This document shows, in pieces, positions 28,725 through 39,900 of a stretch of 64,000 bases of DNA (position 1 is its first letter; each line of letters opens with the position of its first letter). The position numbers and the translations under genes are program-made. The notes under the pieces are model-generated. The model made no database searches. It worked only from the letters and a program-made list of their open reading frames with translations, and had not been told where the DNA came from. Source of the DNA: Struthio camelus (taxonomy: Eukaryota > Chordata > Aves > Struthioniformes > Struthionidae); assembly GCF_040807025.1 (NCBI RefSeq), contig NC_090964.1:3162001-3226000 (forward strand), written 5' to 3'.

Positions 28725-29199
28725 TAAACATCCCCAGTTCCTCTGCTGTCTTCTTGCAACAGCAAGATGAACTGAGGCTAAATCCCCAGCAGGACTGCAA
28801 ATACCCCGCACAGCTGGTTTCCCCAGGCCCGACAGGGACAGCACCCTCTCCAAGGGTGCAAGGCCCCCTCCATGGAGGCGATGGGAGGGACAGCGACTCC
28901 CGGTGAGCCGGCCACGAGACCTGCCAGTGCCGCGACCTGCGTGCGCCCAATTCCTCCCATGAAGGAGGGCCAAGCACAGAGCTTTGGTGCAGGAGGGAGG
29001 GATGCACCGAGAGCACGGGGCAGCGCCGCGAAGGCCACGGCTCCCAGCGCTCGGCCCATCCCTTCAGCCTGCGAGACCACCCAGCCCCGGGCGCGGGCAG
29101 CTCCCTCAGGCTGCCGTTACAGGGGGCGCGCGCAGCCCCGCCCCGCCCCGCCCGCCCGCCTGTGAGCGGTGCAAGCGCCGCAGAGCCCTCTCCGCCCAC

Positions 29200-29211
29200 T
29201 GCGCAGGCGCA
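29200..29211. promoter_or_regulatory. Predicted NRF1 binding site
   Basis: TGCGCAGGCGCA is a near-palindromic match to the NRF1 consensus (GCGCNNGCGC type). It lies in the middle of the CpG island, just after a cluster of GC boxes. NRF1 sites in this position are common in promoters of nucleotide- and energy-metabolism genes. Binding is inferred, not shown. Confidence 0.6.
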
Positions 29212-29290
29212 GCCCTCCCTCGGCGCGTGCGCTCCCCGGCGCGCCGGCCTCATGCGCCTCACAGCCGAGCCGGCTTGCTGCTGCCCCCCT

Positions 29291-29310
29291 GCGCGCGCGC
29301 GCGCGCACGC
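29291..29310. repeat. Alternating GC/CA tract in the promoter
   Basis: A nearly perfect alternating purine-pyrimidine tract, (GC)8 followed by ACGC, lies in the CpG island. A shorter (CG)n tract follows at about 29,420-29,433. Such tracts can adopt Z-DNA under negative supercoiling behind a moving polymerase. Confidence 0.8.
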
Positions 29311-29383
29311 ACGGCCGCTCCCTCGCTTCCCCCCCGCCCGCCACGCACCCTCCTCGCGCCGCCACGGGGCCCGGCGGGCACAG

Positions 29384-29957
29384 GTGAGGGGCGGGGGGGG
29401 GGGGAAGAGAGAAACACGACCGCGCGCGCGCGCCTGAGCGGGAGGGAGAGAGTGGGAGGGCGCGAGCGGGCGGCACCATGTGGTCAGGCGCGGGGAGGAG
29501 GGGGAAGAGCGGGCGAGACCATGCGGACCCCCGCGGTGCGGGGGGGAAGGGGGCAGATGGCGGGGCCGGTGGCCGGGTAGCGGACACTGACAGCTCGGCG
29601 GGCCGGCGGGAGGGAGGGGCCGGGGCGGGCAGGCCACGCCCCTCGGCGGGAACTTCCCGGGGGAGGGAAAGCCTCTGGCCGGCGAGGAAGGCGTGGGGGG
29701 AAACCAGGCCCCCGGACGGGCGGGAATGGCGTGTGGAGGGGGACCCTCGCCCCGCCGCTGGGCGGCAGTGGTGGATGCGGCGGAGGCGACCCTCACTGAG
29801 GGCCGCGAATGGACGGGGGTTCCTCGCTGCCAGGCGAGGGCGACCCTTGCTGCCAGGCGGGAAGGAAGGACTGGGGAGTCCCTCAGGCATCAGGGCTGTT
29901 GCTGCCTTCCTAGGGACGGTTGCCCTGGCCGGAGTCCTGAGCCTCTGGTGGTTGCAG
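29384..29957 (+). other. CTPS1: Predicted 5' UTR intron 1 of CTPS1
   Basis: A strong donor, CAG|GTGAGG, lies at 29,384 inside the CpG island. A matching acceptor, GGTTGCAG, ends at 29,957, 12 bases before the start codon. I infer that a non-coding exon 1 ends at 29,383 and that this intron separates it from the first coding exon. Just inside the intron is a run of 12 G (29,393-29,404). Alternatives are acceptors ending at 29,961 or 29,969 and other donors in the island. Confidence 0.6.
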
Positions 29958-29969
29958 GCAGCGAGGCAG

Positions 29970-32900
29970 ATGAAGTACATCCTGGTCACGGGCGGGGTGA
30001 TCTCGGGCATCGGCAAGGGGATCATCGCCAGCAGCATCGGCACCATTCTCAAATCCTGCGGGCTGCACGTCACCTCCATCAAGATCGACCCCTACATCAA
30101 CATCGATGCTGGCACCTTTTCCCCCTATGAGCATGGTGAGCGGCCCTGTGGGGACAGCTGGGCTGGCGGCCGGCCCTGAGCTGTTCGCTGGGGTGCCGGG
30201 GGCTGTGCTCGCCTGGGAAGGAGCGAACTCCTGTTCTTGGCAGAAGTGTCTGTGTCTGGCCCCGCAGATGCGATCGTATCGCAAGCTGAGCCTGTCCGCA
30301 TCTTCAAAGTGACTGGTGGGGTTCATCGTGTCACCAGGTGCCAAATAGCAGAGATGTGCTCTCAGGGGCTTTGACTCTGGTGTTAAATCATTGCAAACTG
30401 TGAGACTGCTGCCTGTGTCCAGGGACTTAGTTTTCAATAGATCAGTCCTCTTTGTTAGGCAAAGTTTTTAGTTTCAGCAGCCACTCCTAAACTTACTGTA
30501 GCAAGCAGAGACGCTCTTTCCTTATGCATAGTTCTTCTAGCTGTTGCAGGCAAAAACAAGATGCTGACGTAGACCAGATCTCCCTGATGTGTGTTTGCCT
30601 TTTCCTGTGTGCTGCAGGAGAGGTGTTTGTGCTAGACGATGGAGGGGAAGTGGACCTGGATCTTGGTAACTATGAGCGCTTTCTTGATATCCGACTCACC
30701 AAAGACAACAATCTGACTACTGGGAAAATTTATCAGTATGTCATCAACAAGGAGAGGAAGGGAGACTATCTTGGCAAAACTGTCCAAGGTGATGTGAAGC
30801 TTCATTTCTGATAGTTAGAAATACATTACATATCTCTCTCTGGCTTGGGTACTTTTGTATTTCATCCTAATTTCAGGTCTTTTGTCTGATCTACGCTGTC
30901 CTTATGGTGTTATCTGTTTTTCCTTTTTCTTTTAAAGGGGAGGAGGGAGCACACCAGTGCAGTAATAGCAATGTGTGCCCTAATGAATCAAGTTACCTGT
31001 AATGTCCTCAAAACCTGCCAGTGCTCAGCAACATACTGTGTATTTTGACCTGTATGCTGCACTTAGATCCAACTTTGTAACACAGCAAATCCTAAATGTG
31101 AACAGACTTCTCACTAATACACCTGTGGATTATTTCTTAGCTGGTTAAGATGGTTATTGCTTTTTGTAACTCATTTAAATAATATTGTCATTTCATTAGA
31201 AAACCCAAAGGATCCTTGAGGATTAGGTCAGTCTCTTCCCTTTTTAAGCATCCTCCATGATTGCTTTGGATAAAGATTTTAATAGACGGTTTTAAAAAAG
31301 AGTAATTCTCTCTGCTTAGTGCATGGAACTGTTTGTACCGGAATCTTCCGGCTTCAAGGAAACATTGCTCATATGTGTTTAAATTGAAATAGGATTACGT
31401 TTCCTGCCAAGGCCTATGTCTTGAAAATCTCAGCCAAGAAAACTTTAAGAACTTTAAAAACACATACTTCTCTAAAGATATAAATCAGTACTGAAGTGAT
31501 TTGGAAAGCACTGCCTAGTTATTTTCAGTCATTTGCTTTATAACGATTTAAAGAGAGAAAGGTGCATGGGTTGTGGCTTTAACCTTTGCTGTGATTTCTT
31601 TTTCAGTTGTTCCCCACATCACAGATGCTATACAAGAATGGGTAATGAGGCAGGCACGAATTCCTGTAGATGAAGATGGCATTGAACCCCAAGTGTGCGT
31701 GATTGAGGTTTGTCGCTCTTAAAAATAAGTTTTGCTTCTTGTGTGGAGTAAAGTGAACTGAACGCAGGTTTGGCTTAGTGAAGAATATTTTACAGTAATG
31801 TTCAACTTTACATGTTGTTTTGTTGGTTAAAAATTCCCCTAGTTAGCCTGATGCATTTGCTGTAGTCTTTTAGATGCTTTGTGTCTAAAACCGTAGATCA
31901 AAAATTTCAGCACCAAAGACCTAAGATTTTTTTAGGTGCTTTATTTTCTAGTGTAATTTGAGTTAAGCCTATAGAATGGATTTCATTTTCTCTAGCTTTA
32001 TACATCTAAGTCTGCGTTAATCATGCTGTGCCCTTTTCTTACTTAGTGGAGAGAGGCGGGTCAGGTATATCACCTTCTGGAAGCATTTGTCTTTCCTCCT
32101 TGCAGTAAAGGGAGCCTTGGAGTGACTAGCTCAAACAGAGACCCGTAAAAGGGAACGGAACAGATTAGCGGTGACAAACCCCATTCTGTTTCCTGTGCAC
32201 TGAATGGGGCTTCCTGCTGGCAGAGGAAATACAGTAGGGCTAAGACTCTGAGCTGGTGCTGCTGAGTTGGCTAATGTGGGAGAGAGGGAGGCTGTCAGAG
32301 TGCCCATGTCATGGTGACATGGATCTCTCCTTGCTGCTTGATTTCCCGTTTTTGCTCCAGGAGTCATAACCCTGGATCCTGAAGCACTTTCTTAAAACAC
32401 AAACGAGCTTGTCACTGCTCCAGTGAATGCCTTACGTCTCTGTTCCTGCATGTGTCCAAAATACAAGCAAAGGTTTTCTAGTTACTTAAACTGGCAGAAC
32501 TTTGCTTCTCAGTGCCACCTAATGTTCATAGATGATAATTCTGAGGATCTGTGATGGTAGTTCACCAGCATTTAAGGACCTGGGTCTTTTCCCTGAAGTG
32601 ACGGTAGAGGCAAAGTTAATGGCTGTTTATATCTGTCCCTAAAGAAGTGCTGCCCATGTGAGAAGCTGTTTTTCTTGTGGCTTTTTGATATCGGGAAAGT
32701 TACAAAGATAAAATAGTAGTTGGGGTAGAATGGAGATGATGAGGTTCTGCACACAACTGGCAAATCATGGTGCTTTTCATACTGGCATTGATGCCCCTTT
32801 AGGGAAACAGAGGGAAGTGCTGGGGAGATGTTTTAGTATCCTTGTATGTGTATTTTTGCATGTTTTAGTATGCCTATTTAGTATAGGATATTTTGATATT

Positions 32901-35900
32901 GAGTTTAATTGTAAATGCTTTTGTCTTTTTTAGCTTGGTGGAACAGTAGGCGATATTGAGAGCATGCCTTTCATTGAAGCTTTCCGCCAGTTCCAGTTCA
33001 AAGCCAAAAGAGAGAATTTTTGTAATATTCATGTCAGTCTAGTTCCCCAGGTGAGGACCTAAAACGTTTCACGGTTAGGTGCTCTCCCTGACCCAAAATT
33101 TTCTGCCTATGTATCAGAAATGGTGTATCTAAAGACACGCTTGGGTTTGTATTTATGTATGTGGAAGCTTCCAGAAGAATAGAGAATGTACAGTTATATG
33201 TTAAAAAAGGTTCGCAAGAAGTGAACAGAAACTTTTCAAAGTGTGTTACTGTGTAATAGATGGCTGGGAGTGCAGCAAATAGTTTTGCATCTTTAGCTGC
33301 TATTTTTCTCTCTATGCAATTTTCTCTTAGCTTTTGAAGTTAAATTTACTTCTCAGTGCTGAAACTTTTCATTTCCCTTCATCTGTATATAGTCTTTTCC
33401 TTCTGTAAAGCTAATATAAAATTCAGTGATAATAGCCAGATTTCATAGCCGTTTGAACTTGTTAATAGGCTCATATACCAAGCTCTTCGTAAAGATCTTT
33501 AATATTTCTGTTAGAGTCTGTCCTTTTTTTCAAGATTAATGTCATCTGCAATTGATGAAATAAATTGGGTTAGTTTTGTAGTTTCAAAACAGAACACTGT
33601 TTTGGAGCATAATCTGGTTTGGGTTTTTTTTGTATATATTTTTTCTGCTTGTTTGGATCGTTAACAGCAGTTTAATAGACTCTTACATCTGACTGTTATG
33701 TAAGCCATAGCAATCTGAGTGGCAGTTGCCCTTGGTTCATAAATTTAACTAACAAAAGGATTTATGAAGTTGTGATGTGGTAACAATCAATTAATTAGGG
33801 ATCAAAAAGAATTATAAAATATCCTTATGTGCCAATTAGTTAGGGTGAACTCCAATCAATATTAAAAGCATATGAAAGTGTTTTATGCTGTATAATGTCT
33901 GATATAAGAGATTTTCACAACCAAAGGAGGTTATTAACTGCCCTATTTTTGAAGATAATTTGAAGTCTTAATACTCCCTTGCTCCCTGAAGCCCCCCCCC
34001 CCCCAAAACCTCTACTATGAAGTTACTACTGAAAATAATTTCTTCCCTGGTTATGTTGGTAGTACCAGTATACCTGGTCCTGGGTGTGGATTCAACACAG
34101 CAACTCGATGGAGTTACTGGAGTGGAGATCAGTGTTTTTTTTCTCTTCTCCTTCTTTCTTCCCTGTTCTGTCCAGGTCAGGTGATTTAGGGAAAGAAAAT
34201 TAGAAATTGAAAACATTAGGTATTTGGAGGGAGCAGTGGGTAGAAACCTTAGGATCTGTAATTTCTTCTACGCTGAGTATAATGCATGCCTGTTTACTGT
34301 ACAGAATTGAGCTCTGGTTTCTGCTTGTTGCTTTCAGTCCTTGAGATTAAAATGGTGGCATGCAGGGGTATTTCAAGCTCACGTGAAACATCTGAAGAGT
34401 GAGTGAAGGCTTTGCATGATGAATAGGGTAGAGAGTAACCTGGTGCATCTTTGCTACGTGTCATTAGAAGTTAATGTAAAAAATTCTGCTCTTCTCTGAC
34501 TAGCCAAGCTCTACAGGAGAGCAGAAGACTAAACCCACCCAGAACAGTGTTCGTGAACTCAGGGGTCTTGGTCTCTCGCCAGATCTGGTAAGGTTTACTA
34601 CATGGTTTTTAATTTGAAAATGCAATATTGACATGTTGCAACAATCTCCTAGTCTGAACAGTGCTTTGTTTAAGTGCTCTTGCATATTGGTAATAAACAA
34701 ATAAAACAAACTGTTTCCCCCCCCCCCCCCCCCCGAGTCATGCAGACTTTGCAGAAAGACAGCTTATTTTAGAGGTCTGTTATATGAGTGTCTGAGTACT
34801 TCTGATTCACTTCACGGCCTTGATGTTGCTGTTCTATTAGATTGTTTGCAGGTGCTCCACTCCTTTGGATACCTCAGTAAAAGAAAAGATTTCAATGTTC
34901 TGTCATGTTGAACCAGAACAGGTAAAGATTGCTGTCTACCCTGCACTTCCTTACAGTAAATATTCTAGCTGTTTGTCAAATGCTGGGAGTGGAGTTTTGT
35001 CTGAAGCTTAATGTTCTTGCATTCTAACTCTGTATTTTGTTAGCTGCATAATTCATTTGCCTGTTTATCTTGCTGTATTCCTTAAATATGTAACTGTTAT
35101 AGAAAGACTCCTTTTTATGCCAGCGTACCGTTTCTCTGATTAGGTAGACATACTCTAAGAGGCTTAGAGAAATTTATGGAAACCAAGATGTTTCTCCAGT
35201 AGCTGATTTTCACCTTACTTACCTTTCCAAATTCCTTCTGTGAATACAGAAGAATGAGATTTTTCAGTATTTAGAGTCCAAAGAGTATTTACCTAAAATT
35301 GGGTTAAAAGGATATGTGAATGTCTTTTGTACACTGTTTCTGTCCCAGTATTATTCTTCTGCCTAAGATAGCCCAAGAATAAATTGCACAGGAAGTTTAA
35401 ATGCTATTTGAGAGGAGCATTATTTCCCTTGAACGTTACGTGGTATGCGAAAATTCCATGTTAGTGTCATTCTTTTTATACCAAGAGTAACCTGTATAGT
35501 ATAGCCTGAGTTAGGCCTTTGAAGTCCAGCTATAGCTTGTAAAATTTGGTCTTTCTATGAAATATGAAATACCACTTCACAATTCTAGGCTCTAGTTAGT
35601 CATTTTTATTATTTTCCTATAAAATAAGATCAAACTGGGTCTCGTAGTTCCATATATTACATTCAGAACTAACTAGCAATCATATTGCTATGTCAGCAGC
35701 ACAATAGCCACCTATGCTACCTGCTGTTGGCCAGCAGTTGTAAGTAAATTGGCTGTAGTCAGTCACTTTCCAGGAAGTTTAATATTAATTTTATATAGTT
35801 ATTTCTCTAACTGTGGTTGTACTTGATTTAAATCAAGTACAAATTATTGACTACAGTATAGGAAAATTTGCATTTTAGGCGATTTTAGTGGTGGAGAGTT

Positions 35901-36901
35901 GAACTCTGCTTTCGTTTGAGTCAGGAGAAATGAGAATTTAAAAGCAGTTGTGCCAATATATTTTTGATCCTTAAAAGTACAGTTGAATTCTTGACAACTA
36001 TCATCTGTTCATCCAGAGACATCTTTCCTTTTCTGCTGAAGTCCATTTCAGTGAACTAGAACTGTTAAAGTAAATAGTCCCGATTGGCCTAAGAATTATT
36101 TACATTAAAAGCACATGTTTAAAATCTAAGTGTGATGAATGACAACCTGGAAAATTAATTGCTGAATTGAGATCATGCATCTCCCTGGTCTGTAACCAAA
36201 TCGGAAGCCCTGGCCAAGACAGAGCGAGAACAGTGGGTAAAGGACACTGTTACCACTGGGGGTGTAATTCTAGAAGTATGAAGGCCGTCATTCCCAAAAG
36301 CTGATGATATCTGTTCAGTCTGAGAGACCAAGAGCAGGTGTGACTAGGCTTGTGGCCAGTTTATTGTGATTAGGGTTACCAAGAAGAACCCATCGCAAGA
36401 GAAGTTTCTGTGAAGTGTCCTTTGAACCTGACTATGCACTTGCATAGCAGCTGACTTTCTTGTTGCTTTATCAACCTGTCATAGCCCTTCCCAAGGAGCT
36501 TCAGAGAACAGTTGTGACCCCTGGGAAATCATTCAGCTTGGGAAACGGTAACGGATGACCTTTTCAAGTATATGGAAACTAGTGTTAAGCTATTCAGAAA
36601 ATTAAACAGGTGTTATTTCCTGGAGGAAGTATGGAAAGTGGTCTGTCTCATGGTTGTCCTCTAGAGATAGAGGGTCTCTGAATATCTGTCAAAAAATAAT
36701 TGCACAGGCACTTAGATCTATTTTAATGACATTCATGTTTTATGAACAGGTCATCTGTGTTCATGATGTCTCTTCTATATACCGGGTTCCTCTGTTGTTA
36801 GAGGAGCAGGGAGTTGTTGACTACTTCAGACATAGGCTTGACCTTCCCATTGAGAGGCAGCCCAGGAGGATGCTCATGAAATGGAAGGAAATGGCTGACA
36901 G
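29970..36901 (+). CDS. CTPS1: CTPS1 exons for the ATP-dependent synthetase (amidoligase) domain
   Basis: The first seven coding exons encode residues 1-291. This part binds ATP and UTP, phosphorylates UTP and aminates it. The nucleotide-binding loop [10 protein letters not shown] is at residues 8-17, [10 protein letters not shown] follows at about 40-49, the [10 protein letters not shown] motif is at about 68-77, and [10 protein letters not shown] is at 147-156. Exons join in phases 1, 1, 0, 0, 0, 0, 2. The donor of the third coding exon (31,708, GTTTGT) is weaker than the rest. Confidence 0.97.
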
Positions 36902-39900
36902 GTGAGCTGCACGACAGGGAGTAGTTTGAGTTCAAACTCCAGATTAGTTTCTCTACTCAGTCATTGATTATTGGGAGACGGGAGGTACTTCATGTTCCTC
37001 CAGTGCTCTTATATACTCAATTTTTTTCTTCTTTGTTTTTTACTACAAAAATCCATTTTCTTCCTAGATGCTTAACTATTTGGGGAAAAAAAAGTCATCA
37101 GCATGAGAATCCTATTATAGAGACGTTACTGCGTTCCTTGTTATGTGTTGGTAGTGTACTGTCTGTATCAAAACCAGTCTGAAATAACTAAACAGTGGCT
37201 AGCTCTGTCCTCTCTTTTTATACAGGAAAAACTGTGTTGTTATGATGTGTTGAAATCCCTATGTAGGCATACTTAGGAGTCATTAGGAGTGTCAATAAAA
37301 ATATACTTTTCGAGTATGCTTTCAGGCAAGTGAAACAACTGTTTTGTAACTGTTATGTCCAAGACTCTTTAGGACACAGCACTCTCCTCTTTTGGGGAAT
37401 GGGTTGCTTGTTCCTGGAGAAAAGTGAGCTGAATCTTTTTAATCAGCATCCCTGCCCTGTCTGAAGCCTTAAATGTATTATTCCTTATAAGAAATTCATT
37501 TTCAAAGTCAAGGTACTACCCTTTACTCATATACAGTAGCACCAGTAGAGGCTACACCTCTAGAGAATCTCAATAAATGGTATCTTTGTGTGTGCCCAGC
37601 AGCTCTGAAACAGACTTCAAACATAGCTGTAAGCAAGAATGCTGCACAAGTCCTATGCTGCCAGATGCTGAGGATTCATATACATAGGCAGTACAACTGT
37701 AGGAATCCAGAAGTCCTTCCCATATTTCTAGCCGCTGAAGTGAACTCAGAAGCGTGGGAAGAGGCTGTTCAGTATAAACTTATGCAGAGTTGTGCTTTGA
37801 TGCGCTCTCTCAATAGTTTACTGCTGACTTTGGATCTAATGCAGCTTCTTGAAAAGACTGGTTTTGGATCTATTAAAAATCATTTTTCAGTATAATGAGC
37901 GAGAAGTTAATTTATGTGTAACTTTCTGCAACTTTTTTTCCTCTACCATTAATTTTTATTTCTTCCATTCCTGTTCATGTGTTTAAGTCATAATTGTTGT
38001 AATAGGTCAGCTCTTGCAACGTTGTTGTACCTCTAGTTGGACAGGCTTTCGAGAGCCCAGATGTTTATGCTACTTGAAAAGCTGATTAGATTTTAGGCAA
38101 TTCTTTCCCGCATTTCCTGTTAATGATGAAATAACCCATGTTTTGTTTTTGTTTAGGTATGACCGTCTCCTTGAAACGTGTTCCATTGCACTTGTTGGCA
38201 AATACACCAAGTTTTCAGATTCCTATGCATCTGTCATTAAAGCGCTAGAACATTCTGCACTGGCTATCAACCACAAACTTGAAATCAAGGTGTGTGTGTG
38301 TATATTTTTATATACAACTTTTCCCGCTTTTTCCACCTACAGAGCCATCCATCCTACATAAGTTGATCACAAATCCCTAGGCAGCAAGAGAAAGTCGATT
38401 CAGCTATTGAACTTTATTTACAGCATGAAAACATCTGTCAGGCATAAAACAGTTTCAAAGCAAACCAGCCTTTCATCCGGTAAGATACACAAGGTGTCTG
38501 TATAACTGATCTGAGCTCTTCAATGCTCAGTGTTACCGAACTGTGATAGAGCAGTGGATATATTTCAAGAGGACACTGTTGCTTTAATTTCTGAGTTCTA
38601 ATTGTCGAAAGTGATCCTTTTCTAGGGTTGCAGCTGTGAACTTTGTGGTACTGTCAGGTTTTTTTGACACTTCTGCCTCATACTTGATTAACGTTTTAAT
38701 GCTGGCTGGTTGCACAGATGCTTTTAAGGGTCTTGGTCGTAGCTAGATGTTCTGAAGAGGTGAAATACATATCTGTTGCCTGAAACTTACTTTCACTTAA
38801 ATGCGCTTTCTCAAATGCCAAGCAGATTTATGATGCCAGTGAGTCATGAAAATAAGTGCTTGATTTATAACAGCACTGTTGTAAGTCTAGATTACCTTTC
38901 AACCTGACCTACTTTTTTTTTCTTTTCTCTTTTGCTGATTTTATTAGACTTTGGTCAAGGGTATGTGGATGTGTCTATGGATAGTTCCTGACAAAACTAT
39001 ATTTATATGGTTTAGAAGGAGAAAGGATTCTTCATGTCCTGTGTGTGGAGATCTTATGTCAGGTTAAAGAGCTGTTTAGCAGAATTCCAAGCTTAAGAAA
39101 AAGAGGAAAAACAGTTGTTTAAAAGATTAACAGACTGGCAACATATCCAGAAGTTCAGAGATTCTGGAGATGAGAAACTTGAAAATCTGCGATTTTCTTC
39201 ATACGTAACACTGATCATAGCATTCTTTAATTACAACAATATTGTGTTGCACAATATCCTGTTGTTCTTCTGTCCCTCTTGAAGATTTATTGATGTACAT
39301 TTGATGAGATTGTAATTCCGTTATGTCTTGTTGTTTGATTGTTTCCATCTGCATTGCTGTATGTCCCTGTCATGTTCTTTGTGCTCCGTTAAGACTTTGC
39401 ATTTTTACATTTAATGAAGCTGGGTCACGTGGACTTCAGCTTCACGTATGTCGCAGCAGAGCTCCGGAGAGGAGAAGATACTGATAAACGTGGTATATGT
39501 TTATACATTAATAGAGTATACGATGGTGGTGACAAAGCAGTTTTGTTGACTAGCATACAGGAAATCAGACTAGAAAAAGCATAAAACCAAATATCTAGTA
39601 GAAAAAAATCAAGAGCTGTCCAGGAGGAATTACAGTATCTTATTTTAATAAGATACTTATTACAGTGTCTTATAGAGAGCTCTGTATTTGCACACTTGTG
39701 GCAGTATCTCATCATCCTTTTTTGGGTTTCTTCCCAGTATATTGATTCTGCTGACTTGGAGCCAGCTACTCTACAGGAAGAACCTGTCCGATACCATGAA
39801 GCGTGGCAGAAGCTGTGTGGTGCTGAGTAAGACCTTATAATCTGGCCATTTCCTCCAAGAATGTCTGATAAACTTGCTGCTGTTGACAGATTCCGAATTG

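Larger units (their letters stand above)
10561..28849. other. Long gene-poor intergenic interval left of CTPS1
   Basis: Eighteen kilobases hold no open frame longer than about 130 codons, no frame with domain similarity that I recognise, and no recognisable repeat families. Small features include an imperfect tandem duplication at 19,957-20,017, an A-rich patch near 27,940-27,965 and another tandem duplication at 28,653-28,724. The interval may carry regulatory DNA or a non-coding transcript, but the sequence alone does not show one. Confidence 0.6.
28850..29960. promoter_or_regulatory. CTPS1: CpG island and promoter region of CTPS1
   Basis: GC content and CpG density rise sharply here compared with both flanks. 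The core contains stacked GC boxes (CCCCGCCCCGCCCCGCCCG at about 29,137-29,155) and a near-perfect NRF1-type site, TGCGCAGGCGCA, at 29,200-29,211. No TATA box is evident. This is the usual promoter type of vertebrate housekeeping genes, and it sits directly upstream of the CTPS1 start codon. The exact transcription start cannot be fixed from sequence; 29,150-29,380 is most likely. CpG-island promoters often fire in both directions, so a minus-strand non-coding transcript is possible. Confidence 0.85.

Noticed and set aside
28984-29580. Plus-strand open frame of 198 codons before CTPS1
   Set aside because: GC-rich low-complexity sequence with no conserved motif; it lies in the promoter and the predicted non-coding exon.
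28690-29796. Minus-strand open frame of 368 codons across the CpG island
   Set aside because: Its translation is a low-complexity Pro/Arg/Ala/Ser string with no domain, and other frames on both strands are equally open. High GC removes stop codons by chance.
29117-30082. Minus-strand open frame of 321 codons
   Set aside because: It overlaps the first CTPS1 coding exon in antisense and the CpG island, with the same low-complexity composition; a shadow.
36300-36330. Possible C/D-box snoRNA in a CTPS1 intron (TGATGA followed by CTGA)
   Set aside because: The two boxes are less than 20 bases apart and there is no terminal stem; too short for a C/D snoRNA.
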